A stretch of 40,823 bases of DNA from DALYDP01 sp964541635. Lineage in GTDB: Bacteria; Patescibacteriota; Gracilibacteria; Peribacterales; Peribacteraceae. Both the position numbers and the translations under genes were made by a program. Each line of letters starts with the position of its first letter. The stretch's first letter is position 1. This document shows, piece by piece, positions 34,233 through 40,823 of the stretch. The stretch is taken from assembly GCA_964541635.1 (NCBI GenBank), contig CAZIQM010000003.1, positions 1-40,823 on the forward strand. The letters are read 5' to 3'. The notes beneath the pieces are model-generated. The model was given only the letters and a program-made list of their open reading frames with translations, was not told the origin of the DNA and did not search any database.

Positions 34233-35156
34233 TCACGCCGCCTCCCGCACGAGCAACGCCGCCAGCATGTCGTGGTACTGCTCGAATTCCGGCACGCCGC
34301 CGTGTTCGATGAGTCCCGGGGGCGCGTTCAACTCGATGACGTACCACCGTCCGTTTTTGCCGCGGCACATGTCGATCGAATAGATGCGCGAGGGGAACCG
34401 CGCGAACTTCGCGTCGACCGCCCGCGCGAGGGCGAGCTCCTCGGGCGGGATCTTGTCCTTCGGGATCGGGAAGTACGACCCGCCGAGCGACACGTTACTC
34501 ACGAGCGAGCCTTTTTTCGGGATCTTGTATTCGCAGTAGGAAAATTCCCCGCCCACCACGACGAGCCGCGAGTCGTGCGTGCCTTTCATGATGCCGGGAA
34601 TGCCGTCGGACGTGTCGATGAATTCCTGGAGGAGCAGGGGATAGGCGTGGTTGTGCGAGAGCACCGTCGCGCGCGGCCCGATGATCACGTCGCGCCCGAG
34701 CGCGCCGTGCGGCGGCTTCGCCACCACGAAGTCCGACGGGATTTCGCCGATGCGCCGTTCGAGCTCTTGTTTCGAGGACACGAGGATCGCGCGGGGCATG
34801 ACGTCGGCGAGGATGTCTTGCGTGAGTTCCTTCTTGAAGCAGATCTCGTCGAACGCGGGATCGTTGATCACGCCGTCGAAATCGTCGAAGTGGAGGTCTT
34901 CGCCCTTGTTCAGCAGGACGTCCGGTTCGAGGATGTCGTTTTTCCCGGCGAAATCCGCGCCGTCCAATTCCCAGTACTTCGAGAACCGGCCTTTGCCGAG
35001 GTACGTCGTGGGGCCGCGCGCGATGCAGAAACGCGCCCCCAGCGCCGCGACCTTCGCCGCGAGCTCGCGGTAGGAACGCGCGTACTCGCCGCCGTTCTCG
35101 ACGAACGGCGCCCCGTCGGGTTCGGGATCGGTGAAGTAGACGGCGACGGTCTTCAT
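34233..35156 (-). CDS. ATP-grasp ligase (RimK/GshB-like), copy 2
   Basis: 307 residues. ATP-grasp enzymes join a carboxylate to an amine or thiol through an acyl phosphate. Features: an N-terminal Rossmann-like pre-grasp domain; FVVAKPPHGALGRDVIIGP (ATP-binding lysine loop); LLLQEFIDTSDGIPGI; a GSLVSNVSLGG turn; and the metal-binding DMCRGKNGRWYVIELNAPPG with E275 and N277. It is a clear paralogue of the upstream gene, with which its ATG overlaps (ATGA). Substrates are unknown. RimK-type glutamyl transfer, glutathione synthetase and peptide-natural-product ligase roles all remain possible. Confidence 0.82.
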   Translation of the reverse strand: MKTVAVYFTDPEPDGAPFVENGGEYARSYRELAAKVAALGARFCIARGPTTYLGKGRFSKYWELDGADFAGKNDILEPDVLLNKGEDLHFDDFDGVINDPAFDEICFKKELTQDILADVMPRAILVSSKQELERRIGEIPSDFVVAKPPHGALGRDVIIGPRATVLSHNHAYPLLLQEFIDTSDGIPGIMKGTHDSRLVVVGGEFSYCEYKIPKKGSLVSNVSLGGSYFPIPKDKIPPEELALARAVDAKFARFPSRIYSIDMCRGKNGRWYVIELNAPPGLIEHGGVPEFEQYHDMLAALLVREAA

Positions 35157-36094
35157 CCGTTGGCTGCGGAAACGAGCGCTTCAACGAGCAAGTCCTGGTA
35201 ACGGGGGTACGTGACGCCGTAGTCGCGCACCGAAAGCCCCGGCTTGCTGTTGAGTTCGATGATGTACCACCGTCCGGAGACGTCGCGCCCGAGGTCGACG
35301 CAGAACACGCGGTGCTTCGACATCGGCTTGAACCGCTCGTCGACCGCCCGAACGATTTTCATCGCGTCGGCCGGCCGCTGCTCGGGCAGCACTTCGATTT
35401 CCTTGCCGCCCTTCGACACGTTCGAGATCAACGAGCCTTCCTTCGCCTTGCGCGCGTACGTGAGCGCGATTTCGCCGTCGACGAGGATCGTCCGCAGGTC
35501 GCCGACGCCGTCGATGATGCCGGGAATCCCGCCGGACGTGTCGACGTACTGCTGCACGATGAGCGGGTATGCGTGTTCGGCGCGCAGCACCTCCTCGGGC
35601 GGACCGATGACGACGCCCTTCGCTTCGGCGCCGTCGACCGGTTTGGCGACCGCCATGGGCGAGGGCCAGTTTTCCAACGCCGCCTCCAGCCCCGCGCGGT
35701 CCTTCACTTCGAGCGTCTTCGGCGACAGGTCGGGGAACATCGCGACCGTCGCCCTCTTGTCGACGCAGATGCGGTTCATCTCGGCGTCATTGAGGAGTTT
35801 CGAGCCGGCGTCGCCGACGAAGTAACCCTTGTCGTAAATGAGATCGAGGTCGATCTCTTCCTCGTGGCGGACGAATTGCCCGTCCTCGAATTCCCAGTAG
35901 CCCTTGAAACGGTTGCCGCCGAGGAAGGTCCGCTGTTCGCGGACGATGCAAAACCTCGCGCCTTTTTCCTCGACCAACCGCGCCACTTGGTCGTACGCGA
36001 TGCGGAATTCCTCGATGTTGAACGGGTAATCCGTCAGCTTCGGGGCGTCGAAAAAAACGCCTATTCGTTTCCGGGTCTGTTCGTGCGCTGGCAC
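35153..36094 (-). CDS. ATP-grasp ligase (RimK/GshB-like), copy 1
   Basis: 313 residues, paralogous to the next gene: shared FxGGNRFKGYWEFEDG / YLGKGRFSKYWELDG blocks, PLIVQQYVDTSGGIPGI, a SLISNVSKGG turn, and VDLGRDVSGRWYIIELNSKPG with E280 and N282. Here the central lysine loop reads MAVAKPVDGAEAKGVVIGP. The pair lies alone, without a glutathione or cyanophycin gene nearby. Translational coupling suggests that the two act in sequence or as a complex. Start is GTG 36094; TAGAAT (36106-36101) is exactly 6 bases upstream, the leaderless pattern. Confidence 0.82.
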   Translation of the reverse strand: MPAHEQTRKRIGVFFDAPKLTDYPFNIEEFRIAYDQVARLVEEKGARFCIVREQRTFLGGNRFKGYWEFEDGQFVRHEEEIDLDLIYDKGYFVGDAGSKLLNDAEMNRICVDKRATVAMFPDLSPKTLEVKDRAGLEAALENWPSPMAVAKPVDGAEAKGVVIGPPEEVLRAEHAYPLIVQQYVDTSGGIPGIIDGVGDLRTILVDGEIALTYARKAKEGSLISNVSKGGKEIEVLPEQRPADAMKIVRAVDERFKPMSKHRVFCVDLGRDVSGRWYIIELNSKPGLSVRDYGVTYPRYQDLLVEALVSAANG

Positions 36095-36239
36095 CGGAGC
36101 ATTCTAGGAGCCGGCGGGCCCGAAACAATTGACACGTTCCAGCGCTTCGAAACCGCTCCCCGCTGCGGTTTCCACGTTGTCCTTGCGCACGGGTTCCTTT
36201 TGGAGTTTGGCAGCGCCGGGCATCGCTACACTGCCCGCG

Positions 36240-36866
36240 ATGACCCTGCAGTTCGGATCGATCCTCGCGTCGTCGTTCCTCGCCTTCGCCTCGCCGGCGT
36301 TGGCCGCCGACGGCGGTTCGTGCGTGACGATCAACGTCCAGCAACCTCCCGCGAACGTCGACATGCAACGCGTCCGCGACGCGTGGTTCGGGTGGTACAA
36401 CGACTATCGCGCGCAGTCCGGGCTTCTTCCTTATTTGTCCGATCCCACGCTCGAGCGCACCGCGGGTAACTGGTCGTACTACGCGGTGAAGCGGGGCACG
36501 ATCGACCACAAGCGCGCGTGGCAGGCGCCGTACTACGATTATCCCGCGGTCGAACGGTGGTTCGGCAATTTCGGCGTCACGTTCGAGAACGTCCGTGGCA
36601 AAACGTTCACGGAGAACATCGGGTGGGGTCCCTACCGCTGCGACGAGGACGATTGCACCGACGAACTCATCGCGGCGATCCGCACGACGTTCGAGTTCTT
36701 CCTGAGCGAAAAAGGAAAGTCCTACAGCCCCCACTACAACGCCATCGTCAGCCCGGCCTTCACGCGCATGGGCATGGGCATCGGCATCGATCCGGCCACG
36801 AAGAAGTACTACCTCACGGCGCACTTCGCGACGGCGTTGGCCTCCGAGCCCGAGATCTGCCGCTAA
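36240..36866 (+). CDS. Secreted CAP/SCP-domain protein
   Basis: 208 residues. Signal peptide 1-22 (ILASSFLAFASPALA/A). CAP superfamily pattern: RVRDAWFGWYNDYRAQSGLLPYLSDPTLERTAGNWSYYAVKRGTIDHK (typical N..R...L..L..D..L...A...A....H), then TENIGWGP, and NAIVSPAFTRMGMGIGID near the C-terminus. The His of the first CAP motif is present in TIDHK. Bacterial CAP proteins are secreted, with mostly unknown substrates (lipid binding or protease-like roles are proposed). ATG 36240 is 7 bases past TACACT; the longer reading from 36129 has no signal support. Confidence 0.87.
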   Translation: MTLQFGSILASSFLAFASPALAADGGSCVTINVQQPPANVDMQRVRDAWFGWYNDYRAQSGLLPYLSDPTLERTAGNWSYYAVKRGTIDHKRAWQAPYYDYPAVERWFGNFGVTFENVRGKTFTENIGWGPYRCDEDDCTDELIAAIRTTFEFFLSEKGKSYSPHYNAIVSPAFTRMGMGIGIDPATKKYYLTAHFATALASEPEICR

Positions 36867-36914
36867 GCGGGTGGACGGCGCCGCGGGGTCCGCTACAATT
36901 CGCGGGCGTTCGTT

Positions 36915-37001
36915 GCCCAGATGGCGAAATTGGTAGACGCGCACGCTTCAGGAGCGTGTGGGAGCAATCCCTTGGAGGTTCGAGTCCTCTTCTGGGCACC
37001 A
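36915..37001 (+). tRNA. tRNA-Leu (CAG)
   Basis: An 87-base tRNA with encoded CCA. Acceptor GCCCAGA pairs with TCTGGGC. Anticodon stem-loop CACGC-TTCAGGA-GCGTG gives CAG. It has a type II variable arm, and the T-arm is GGAGG-TTCGAGT-CCTCT, closed by one wobble-tolerant pair. A small reading frame begins 17 bases after it. Confidence 0.96.
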
Positions 37002-37017
37002 TTCACGAGTATTCCGC

Positions 37018-37167
37018 ATGACAAACACTTCCTCCTACGTCTCCGCATCGGCCCCGGTCGGCATCACGGTCGAGTATTTCCGCGGGCTCATCGCGCAATT
37101 CGGCTCGGAAGACGACATCCCGCTCAGCGAAATCGACATCGTCGAATACCGACGGGCGACGGCCTGA
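37018..37167 (+). CDS. 49-residue acidic small protein
   Basis: Reads MTNTSSYVSASAPVGITV, then EYFRGLIAQFGSEDDIPLSE, ending IDIVEYRRATA. It is acidic and soluble, with no family recognised. Codon third positions are almost all G or C (TAC GTC TCC ... GAC GAC ATC CCG CTC), as in true genes here. No -10 fits the leaderless rule and no Shine-Dalgarno is visible, so it may be expressed by read-through from tRNA-Leu 17 bases upstream. Its stop is 4 bases from the convergent VOC gene. Confidence 0.5.
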   Translation: MTNTSSYVSASAPVGITVEYFRGLIAQFGSEDDIPLSEIDIVEYRRATA

Positions 37168-37170
37168 GCG

Positions 37171-37566
37171 TCAGGCCTTCGGCGGATCCTGCCAGAGCCC
37201 GATGACGTTGCCGAAGGGGTCTTTCATGTAGCAGTAGAACCCCATGCCCATCATGTCCGTTTTCGGCATGACGACGGTGGCGCCCTTGGCTTCCATCTGC
37301 GCGACGCGCTCGTCGATCGATTCGACCTGCACGGCGAAGACCGGCGCCTGGACTTTGTCGTTCTTGAGGATGATGCCGCCGTTGATGGCGCCCGGCTTCA
37401 GCGGCACGCGCGTCGTTTCGTCGATGGGCGTCGTGTGGACGCCGACCATGGTCGAACCATCGGGCATCGGCCAGTCCTGGAGCTTCCAACCGAAGATCGG
37501 CGCGTAGAAGTCGCGGGCCTGCTGCAGGTCGGTGACGGGGAGTTCGAAGTGGACGATGGGATCCAT
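37171..37566 (-). CDS. VOC-superfamily (glyoxalase-like) protein
   Basis: 131 residues made of two beta-alpha-beta-beta-beta modules. The first opens IVHFELPVTDLQQARDFYAPIFGWKLQDW with H6; the second is APVFAVQVESIDERVAQMEAKGATVVMPKTDM, with the closing FYCYMKDPFGNVIGLWQD that is typical of VOC proteins. The family includes glyoxalases, dioxygenases and antibiotic-binding proteins, so the reaction is open. A full metal triad is not certain from sequence alone. Confidence 0.85.
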   Translation of the reverse strand: MDPIVHFELPVTDLQQARDFYAPIFGWKLQDWPMPDGSTMVGVHTTPIDETTRVPLKPGAINGGIILKNDKVQAPVFAVQVESIDERVAQMEAKGATVVMPKTDMMGMGFYCYMKDPFGNVIGLWQDPPKA

Positions 37567-37672
37567 GTGCGAGGGGGGACAGGCGAAGCCTACGCAGCGC
37601 GAAAGAAAGGTCCAAATCCAGCCGTCGCACGTCGTGTTGACCGGATTTCAATCGATAGTACGATACTAAACC

Positions 37673-38260
37673 ATGGAATTCCGGGAAGTCATCGACGGCA
37701 TGAAAGACCGCGTCTACGAGTCGCTTCCCCGCCGGCACGAGGCGTGGGAGAACGATGTCTGGGAAGGCATCGCCCGCCCGAGCTCCGCGCAGGCCTACCG
37801 GACGGCGCTCGTGAAACACGTGAACGGCGACCTCGCGAGCGACGCGGGGATCAGCGCGTTCGAAACCGTCCGTACCGATCTCTTCGGGCGGAGGGTGCTC
37901 GACGCGGTGGACGCGAGCCTCGCGCGGTTCGTCCCGGCCCCCGAAGGCGCCGATCCGTTCGACGTGGTCGAAGTCCTCGAACTCATGCGCGAGCACGCCG
38001 GCTACAAGTTTTACAAATGGGCGTCTCTCACGCAGCTCGGCGAACTCGTCGCGCTGTGCGAACGCATCCCGCGGGAGCACGCCGAATCGTACGCCGCGAC
38101 CGTGAACGGAACGGTCGGCCTCCTGGCGCATTCCGCGGCCGTGCTCGAATGCGACGTCGACTCGAAACCGAATTTTTCGACCATGCGGCACCGCGTCAGG
38201 CTGTATTCGCAACTCAAAACGTTCGGGGAGCGGATATTCGCCGCTTTCGACGATCGTTGA
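37673..38260 (+). CDS. Helical orphan protein
   Basis: 195 residues, soluble, mostly helical, no signal peptide. Notable blocks: WEGIARPSSAQAYRTALVKHVNGDL, DPFDVVEVLELMREHAGYKFYKWASLTQLGELVAL, and HRVRLYSQLKTFGERIFAAF. I recognise no family. It has the best leaderless promoter with a -35: TTGACC (37637-37642), 16 bases, TACGAT (37659-37664), then 8 bases to the ATG. Its stop directly abuts the stop of the convergent deacetylase gene. Confidence 0.7.
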   Translation: MEFREVIDGMKDRVYESLPRRHEAWENDVWEGIARPSSAQAYRTALVKHVNGDLASDAGISAFETVRTDLFGRRVLDAVDASLARFVPAPEGADPFDVVEVLELMREHAGYKFYKWASLTQLGELVALCERIPREHAESYAATVNGTVGLLAHSAAVLECDVDSKPNFSTMRHRVRLYSQLKTFGERIFAAFDDR

Positions 38261-39007
38261 TCAGCGGCGCGAAGGCCCGGTGGCGAGCCCGAATCCCGCG
38301 GCCGGGATGCAGCCCGATGCAAGGATCCGGATGCCCGCTTCGACGTCGCGGACGCGCATGCGGGCATCGAAGAGCATGCCGAGCGGCGCGTCGTCCGGTT
38401 GCGGCCACGCGGGGTGGAGCACGAACTCCACGACGTCCGACGTGTGCCTCGCGAGCTCCGCCCCGAACTCCTCCGGCGTGAGCGGTTCGCGCTTCGTGTC
38501 GCCGATGTTCCAACTGTATGCGTTGTGGCGGATCACCGGCGCTTCCCATTGCATGGGCGGGGGATTCCCGCCGAAAAGTTCGGCCATCAATTCGTCCCAC
38601 CACGGCATGACCGTGCCCGAGGCATCGAGATGGAAATCGCCGTGCGTGCTCACGTGCGCAGGATCCTTCCCGAGCGCCCCACGGAACGTCGCGAGTTGGC
38701 GGCGCGCGTCGTCGCACGCTTTCCGCCGGATGTCCGGTTGTTCGCCGAGCGTCGTCCCTTTCGCTTTCAGGTCGCGCGTCATCGCCACGCGGTCGGCGTC
38801 GGAGATGCCCGAGAGCTCGAGGTGGATCCCGACAGACACGAGCGGGTGCGCGGACATGGCCTTCGCGCGCTCAACGGCGCCGTCGCCGTCGATAAGGTAT
38901 TCCGCGAAGACATGCACGCCCGTCCGTTCGACCAGGAGAGCGATGCCGCGATCCACCGAAGCGAATCCGGCGTCGTCGCAGACGATGAGGAGTTTCTTGG
39001 CAGCCAT
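38261..39007 (-). CDS. ChbG/YdjC-family carbohydrate deacetylase
   Basis: 248 residues. YdjC-family enzymes remove acetyl groups from oligosaccharides such as diacetylchitobiose. Visible: LLIVCDDAGFASVDRGI (catalytic Asp and first metal ligand), VSVGIHLELSG (metal His), HVSTHGDFHLDASG, and EFVLHPAW. Start ATG 39007 (MAAKKLL) is chosen because TACACT stands 13 bases upstream and the longer reading overlaps the divergent lipoprotein promoter. It could act on chitin- or peptidoglycan-derived sugars; the substrate is not predictable. Confidence 0.88.
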   Translation of the reverse strand: MAAKKLLIVCDDAGFASVDRGIALLVERTGVHVFAEYLIDGDGAVERAKAMSAHPLVSVGIHLELSGISDADRVAMTRDLKAKGTTLGEQPDIRRKACDDARRQLATFRGALGKDPAHVSTHGDFHLDASGTVMPWWDELMAELFGGNPPPMQWEAPVIRHNAYSWNIGDTKREPLTPEEFGAELARHTSDVVEFVLHPAWPQPDDAPLGMLFDARMRVRDVEAGIRILASGCIPAAGFGLATGPSRR

Positions 39008-39087
39008 GCGAACGTTGACGAGTGTACTCCCGTAACTTTTCACCGCTTCGGACGTTATAGAAGTGTTTTCTCCTCCTTTTCCTCCGC

Positions 39088-39414
39088 ATGAATACGAAAC
39101 TCCTCGCCACGGCCGCCCTTTGCTTCTCCTTCGCGGCATGCGCTCCCGTCGGCACCGACGGCGCGAATGGGTCTTCATCCTCGCGCGCGGCGGAACGCTA
39201 CGTGTCGGGCGATTGCCAGGTCGGAGGTTGCAGCGCGGAAGTCTGCGGCGAAGCGGGCGACGAACCGATCGCGAGCAATTGCATCTACAACCCGACGTTC
39301 GCGTGCTATCGGGCCGCGCGATGCGAAAAACAGGCGAACGGCCTCTGCGGATGGACGATGACCTCCGACCTCAGCGCGTGCCTGATGGATCCGCCGACAC
39401 AGGAACGAACTTGA
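39088..39414 (+). CDS. Small Cys-rich lipoprotein
   Basis: 108 residues. Lipoprotein signal with cleavage before C18 (CFSFAAC). The mature part has a short Ser stretch (NGSSSSRAAE), then a compact domain with eight or so cysteines (SGDCQVGGCSAEVCGEAGD ... NCIYNPTFACYRAARCEKQANGLCGWT). This resembles the eight-cysteine domain of small exported proteins, with a C..C...C pattern suited to disulfides or metal. No family named with certainty. The 3' end overlaps msrB on the other strand by 44 bases. Confidence 0.75.
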   Translation: MNTKLLATAALCFSFAACAPVGTDGANGSSSSRAAERYVSGDCQVGGCSAEVCGEAGDEPIASNCIYNPTFACYRAARCEKQANGLCGWTMTSDLSACLMDPPTQERT

Positions 39415-39754
39415 TCGACAGCGAGTTCACGCAGTGGCGCGTGTTTTTGTCGGTCAGGCGTTCGCCCATGAAGACGTGGCCGAGGTGGCCGCCGCAGTTC
39501 GAGCAGGTGATCTCGGTGCGGAAGCCGTCGGGATCGGGATGCAATTCCACCGAATCGCCGATGAACTCGTCGAACGCCGGCCACCCGCACCCGGCGTCGA
39601 ATTTCGAGGCGGAGGAAAAGAGCTTTTGGTCGCAGCGGCGGCACGCGTACGTCCCTTCTTTGTAGAAGTTGTCGTACTCGCCAGTGAACGGCGCTTCGGT
39701 TCCTTTGTGGACGATCACGCGTTCTTCGTCCGGCGTCAGTGGGTTCAGCGTCAT
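39371..39754 (-). CDS. msrB: Peptide-methionine (R)-S-oxide reductase
   Basis: 127 residues. MsrB reduces methionine-R-sulfoxide in damaged proteins. Zinc ligands C38/C41 (CRRC) and C84/C87 (CSNC), FDAGCGWPAF with the extra C56, GHLGHVFMG, and the catalytic C108 in RHCVNSLSIKF are all present. No msrA is adjacent. ATG 39754 is supported by TACGAT 7 bases upstream, so readings from 39835 are rejected. Confidence 0.95.
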   Translation of the reverse strand: MTLNPLTPDEERVIVHKGTEAPFTGEYDNFYKEGTYACRRCDQKLFSSASKFDAGCGWPAFDEFIGDSVELHPDPDGFRTEITCSNCGGHLGHVFMGERLTDKNTRHCVNSLSIKFVPVSADPSGTR

Positions 39755-39809
39755 GCGTGCCATCGTACCATGCGTCAGAGCCGCTTCGTTCGATCGTCTA
39801 CCTTCCCGT

Positions 39810-40445
39810 ATGCAGTACCTCGCATCCGTGTTCACCCTGGCGCTCGTCGCGTGCGTCGCTTCCCCCGAAGCGTCGCAACCCTTGGATCACGCGACCAACC
39901 GTCCGACGCCGCTCCACTTCGGCCTGCACGTGACGCCGGATTCCGCGGAAAACCCCATCGATCCGCCCGAGCGGTTCACCGGCTACCACGTCGCGACCGA
40001 TTACGAAGTGTCCGCCCAGGAGCTGGACGCCCCGGTCCCCGTGTACGCCATCTGCGCGGGAAGGATCGTCTACAGCGGCTATGCCGAAGGCTACGGAGGC
40101 CTCCTGATCCACCGTTGCACCCTGGACGGCCAACCGGTGTCCGTCATCTACGGACACCTGTCGCGCAACGGACTCCTCGAAGAGGGCACCACGCTGAAGT
40201 CCGGCCAGCAGATAGGGTTCTTGGCCGACGCCCACAGCACGGACAGCGACGGCAACCGCAAGCACCTGCACCTCGGCATCCACAGGGGGAAGGCGCTGGA
40301 TATGCGCGGGTACGTCCAGACCGAAGCGGAAATAGCCGACTTCATCGATCCGGCGACCGTCCTGCCGCAATTGGACGTGGAAGGCGTTCTTCCGAACATG
40401 AAGGCGTACTGGGACACCTCGACCGGCGCGATCGCGCTGCCGTAA
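39810..40445 (+). CDS. M23 (LytM-like) peptidase lipoprotein
   Basis: 211 residues. Lipobox LALVAC with C15. M23 zinc site: H60 and D64 in GYHVATDYE, and the HLH motif H152-L-H154 in RKHLHLGIHRG, with YGHL (H116) in between. M23 enzymes cut peptidoglycan cross-bridges. All expected ligands are present, so it could be active on its own wall or on a neighbour's. ATG 39810 gives the lipoprotein signal; upstream reading overlaps msrB. It lies between msrB and a possible polysaccharide gene. Confidence 0.87.
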   Translation: MQYLASVFTLALVACVASPEASQPLDHATNRPTPLHFGLHVTPDSAENPIDPPERFTGYHVATDYEVSAQELDAPVPVYAICAGRIVYSGYAEGYGGLLIHRCTLDGQPVSVIYGHLSRNGLLEEGTTLKSGQQIGFLADAHSTDSDGNRKHLHLGIHRGKALDMRGYVQTEAEIADFIDPATVLPQLDVEGVLPNMKAYWDTSTGAIALP

Positions 40446-40493
40446 GTAGAGTCGCCTTGTCGTCGACGAGCGTTTGACACTACACTGGCTGCG

Positions 40494-40823
40494 ATGTCCA
40501 GAATGCCCAGCGCCCAACGGATCGCCGAGTCGTTGCTGCTCCTCTTCGTGGCCGCGAGCATCCTGTGGCGCGGGGGCAAGAGCGTCGACGCGACGTGGGC
40601 CCTCGGGATCGTGATGCTGGCGGTGGTGTTCGCCGCGTGGTGGTATCCGGCGTTGCGGCTGGTCGGTTTCCCGAAGCAGGACGCGAGGACGCAACCGATG
40701 ACGGTGCCGCTCGGCATCTGGGGCACGCTGCTCTTTTTCCTCGTGTGGAGCGGACTCAGTTACCTGTCGTCGTCGACGCGCACCTACGGCCTCGACGAAA
40801 TCCTCCGCGACGGCGCGTGCATC
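40494..40823 (+). CDS. O-antigen ligase-like membrane protein, 5' part
   Basis: First 110 residues of a gene that leaves the window. At least three hydrophobic helices (ESLLLLFVAASILWRGG, WALGIVMLAVVFAAWWYPAL, GIWGTLLFFLVWSGLSYL), then SSSTRTYGLDEILRDG, which resembles the loop after the first helices of Wzy/O-antigen ligase family proteins. The call is tentative without the C-terminal half. ATG 40494 is 7 bases past TACACT (leaderless pattern). Confidence 0.55.
   Translation, partial: MSRMPSAQRIAESLLLLFVAASILWRGGKSVDATWALGIVMLAVVFAAWWYPALRLVGFPKQDARTQPMTVPLGIWGTLLFFLVWSGLSYLSSSTRTYGLDEILRDGACI

Noticed and set aside
40474..40486. TTGACA followed by TACACT before the last gene as a -35/-10 pair
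   Set aside because: The boxes are separated by one base, so TTGACA cannot be the -35; only the -10 is used in the call.

Overview
The window is a GC-rich, densely packed bacterial chromosome segment with almost no intergenic DNA. I see no rRNA, insertion sequence, phage module or CRISPR array. The gene style is that of the Patescibacteria (Candidate Phyla Radiation): compact housekeeping genes mixed with large secreted or cell-surface proteins carrying Ser-rich linkers, a sortase, a membrane-anchored Clp-like ATPase, MacB-type ABC exporters and a DUF5671 membrane protein. UGA is used as a normal stop codon (for example at 356-358, 22109-22111 and 35153-35155). This argues against the UGA=Gly lineages (Gracilibacteria, Absconditabacteria). 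A narrower placement would be a guess.

Layout. 1-3542: an efflux operon of an adaptor fragment, a LolD/MacB-type ATPase and two paralogous MacB-type permeases. 3546-5806: a TfoX-like protein, a cyclopropane fatty acid synthase and a TPR-like protein. 5956-8610: tRNA-Tyr and a surface cluster of a dockerin protein, a cohesin-like/FN3 protein and a cupredoxin-fold membrane protein without its copper ligands. 8737-17331: holA, greA, an SLH-domain protein, a DMT transporter, a ZIP transporter, a YibE/F protein, tRNA-Leu(UAA), a sortase and mnmA. 17339-20835: a translationally coupled pair of a small membrane protein and a 979-residue exported protein ending in an alpha/beta-hydrolase. 21032-25322: a DUF5671 protein with prfA, an orphan protein behind a structured leader, then folD and tmk. 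25366-30246: a membrane-bound two-AAA Clp-like ATPase and a golvesin/Cys-rich/poly-Ser surface protein. 30271-31861: small orphan genes with strong promoters and terminators, and an AT-rich island hiding a 43-residue basic protein. 31868-33939: groES-groEL under a CIRCE operator. 34233-36094: two coupled ATP-grasp ligases. 36240-40823: a CAP protein, tRNA-Leu(CAG), a VOC protein, a ChbG-like deacetylase, msrB, an M23 lipoprotein and the start of an O-antigen-ligase-like protein.

Two gene-start styles coexist. Most genes have a -10 box (TANNNT) that ends only 6-8 bases before the start codon and have no Shine-Dalgarno sequence, which predicts leaderless mRNAs. This rule also moves several starts downstream of the longest reading frame. 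A few orphan genes (5120-5806, 30421-30888, 31063-31254 and perhaps 23303-23827) instead have leaders of about 60-80 bases. The first three of these also have a Shine-Dalgarno sequence and a recognisable -35/-10 promoter, and 5120-5806 and 31063-31254 have their own terminators.

The surface genes (cohesin/dockerin, SLH, sortase, hydrolase, golvesin-like, CAP, M23) together suggest a cell that invests heavily in its envelope. All functions are inferred from motifs; no database search was possible.
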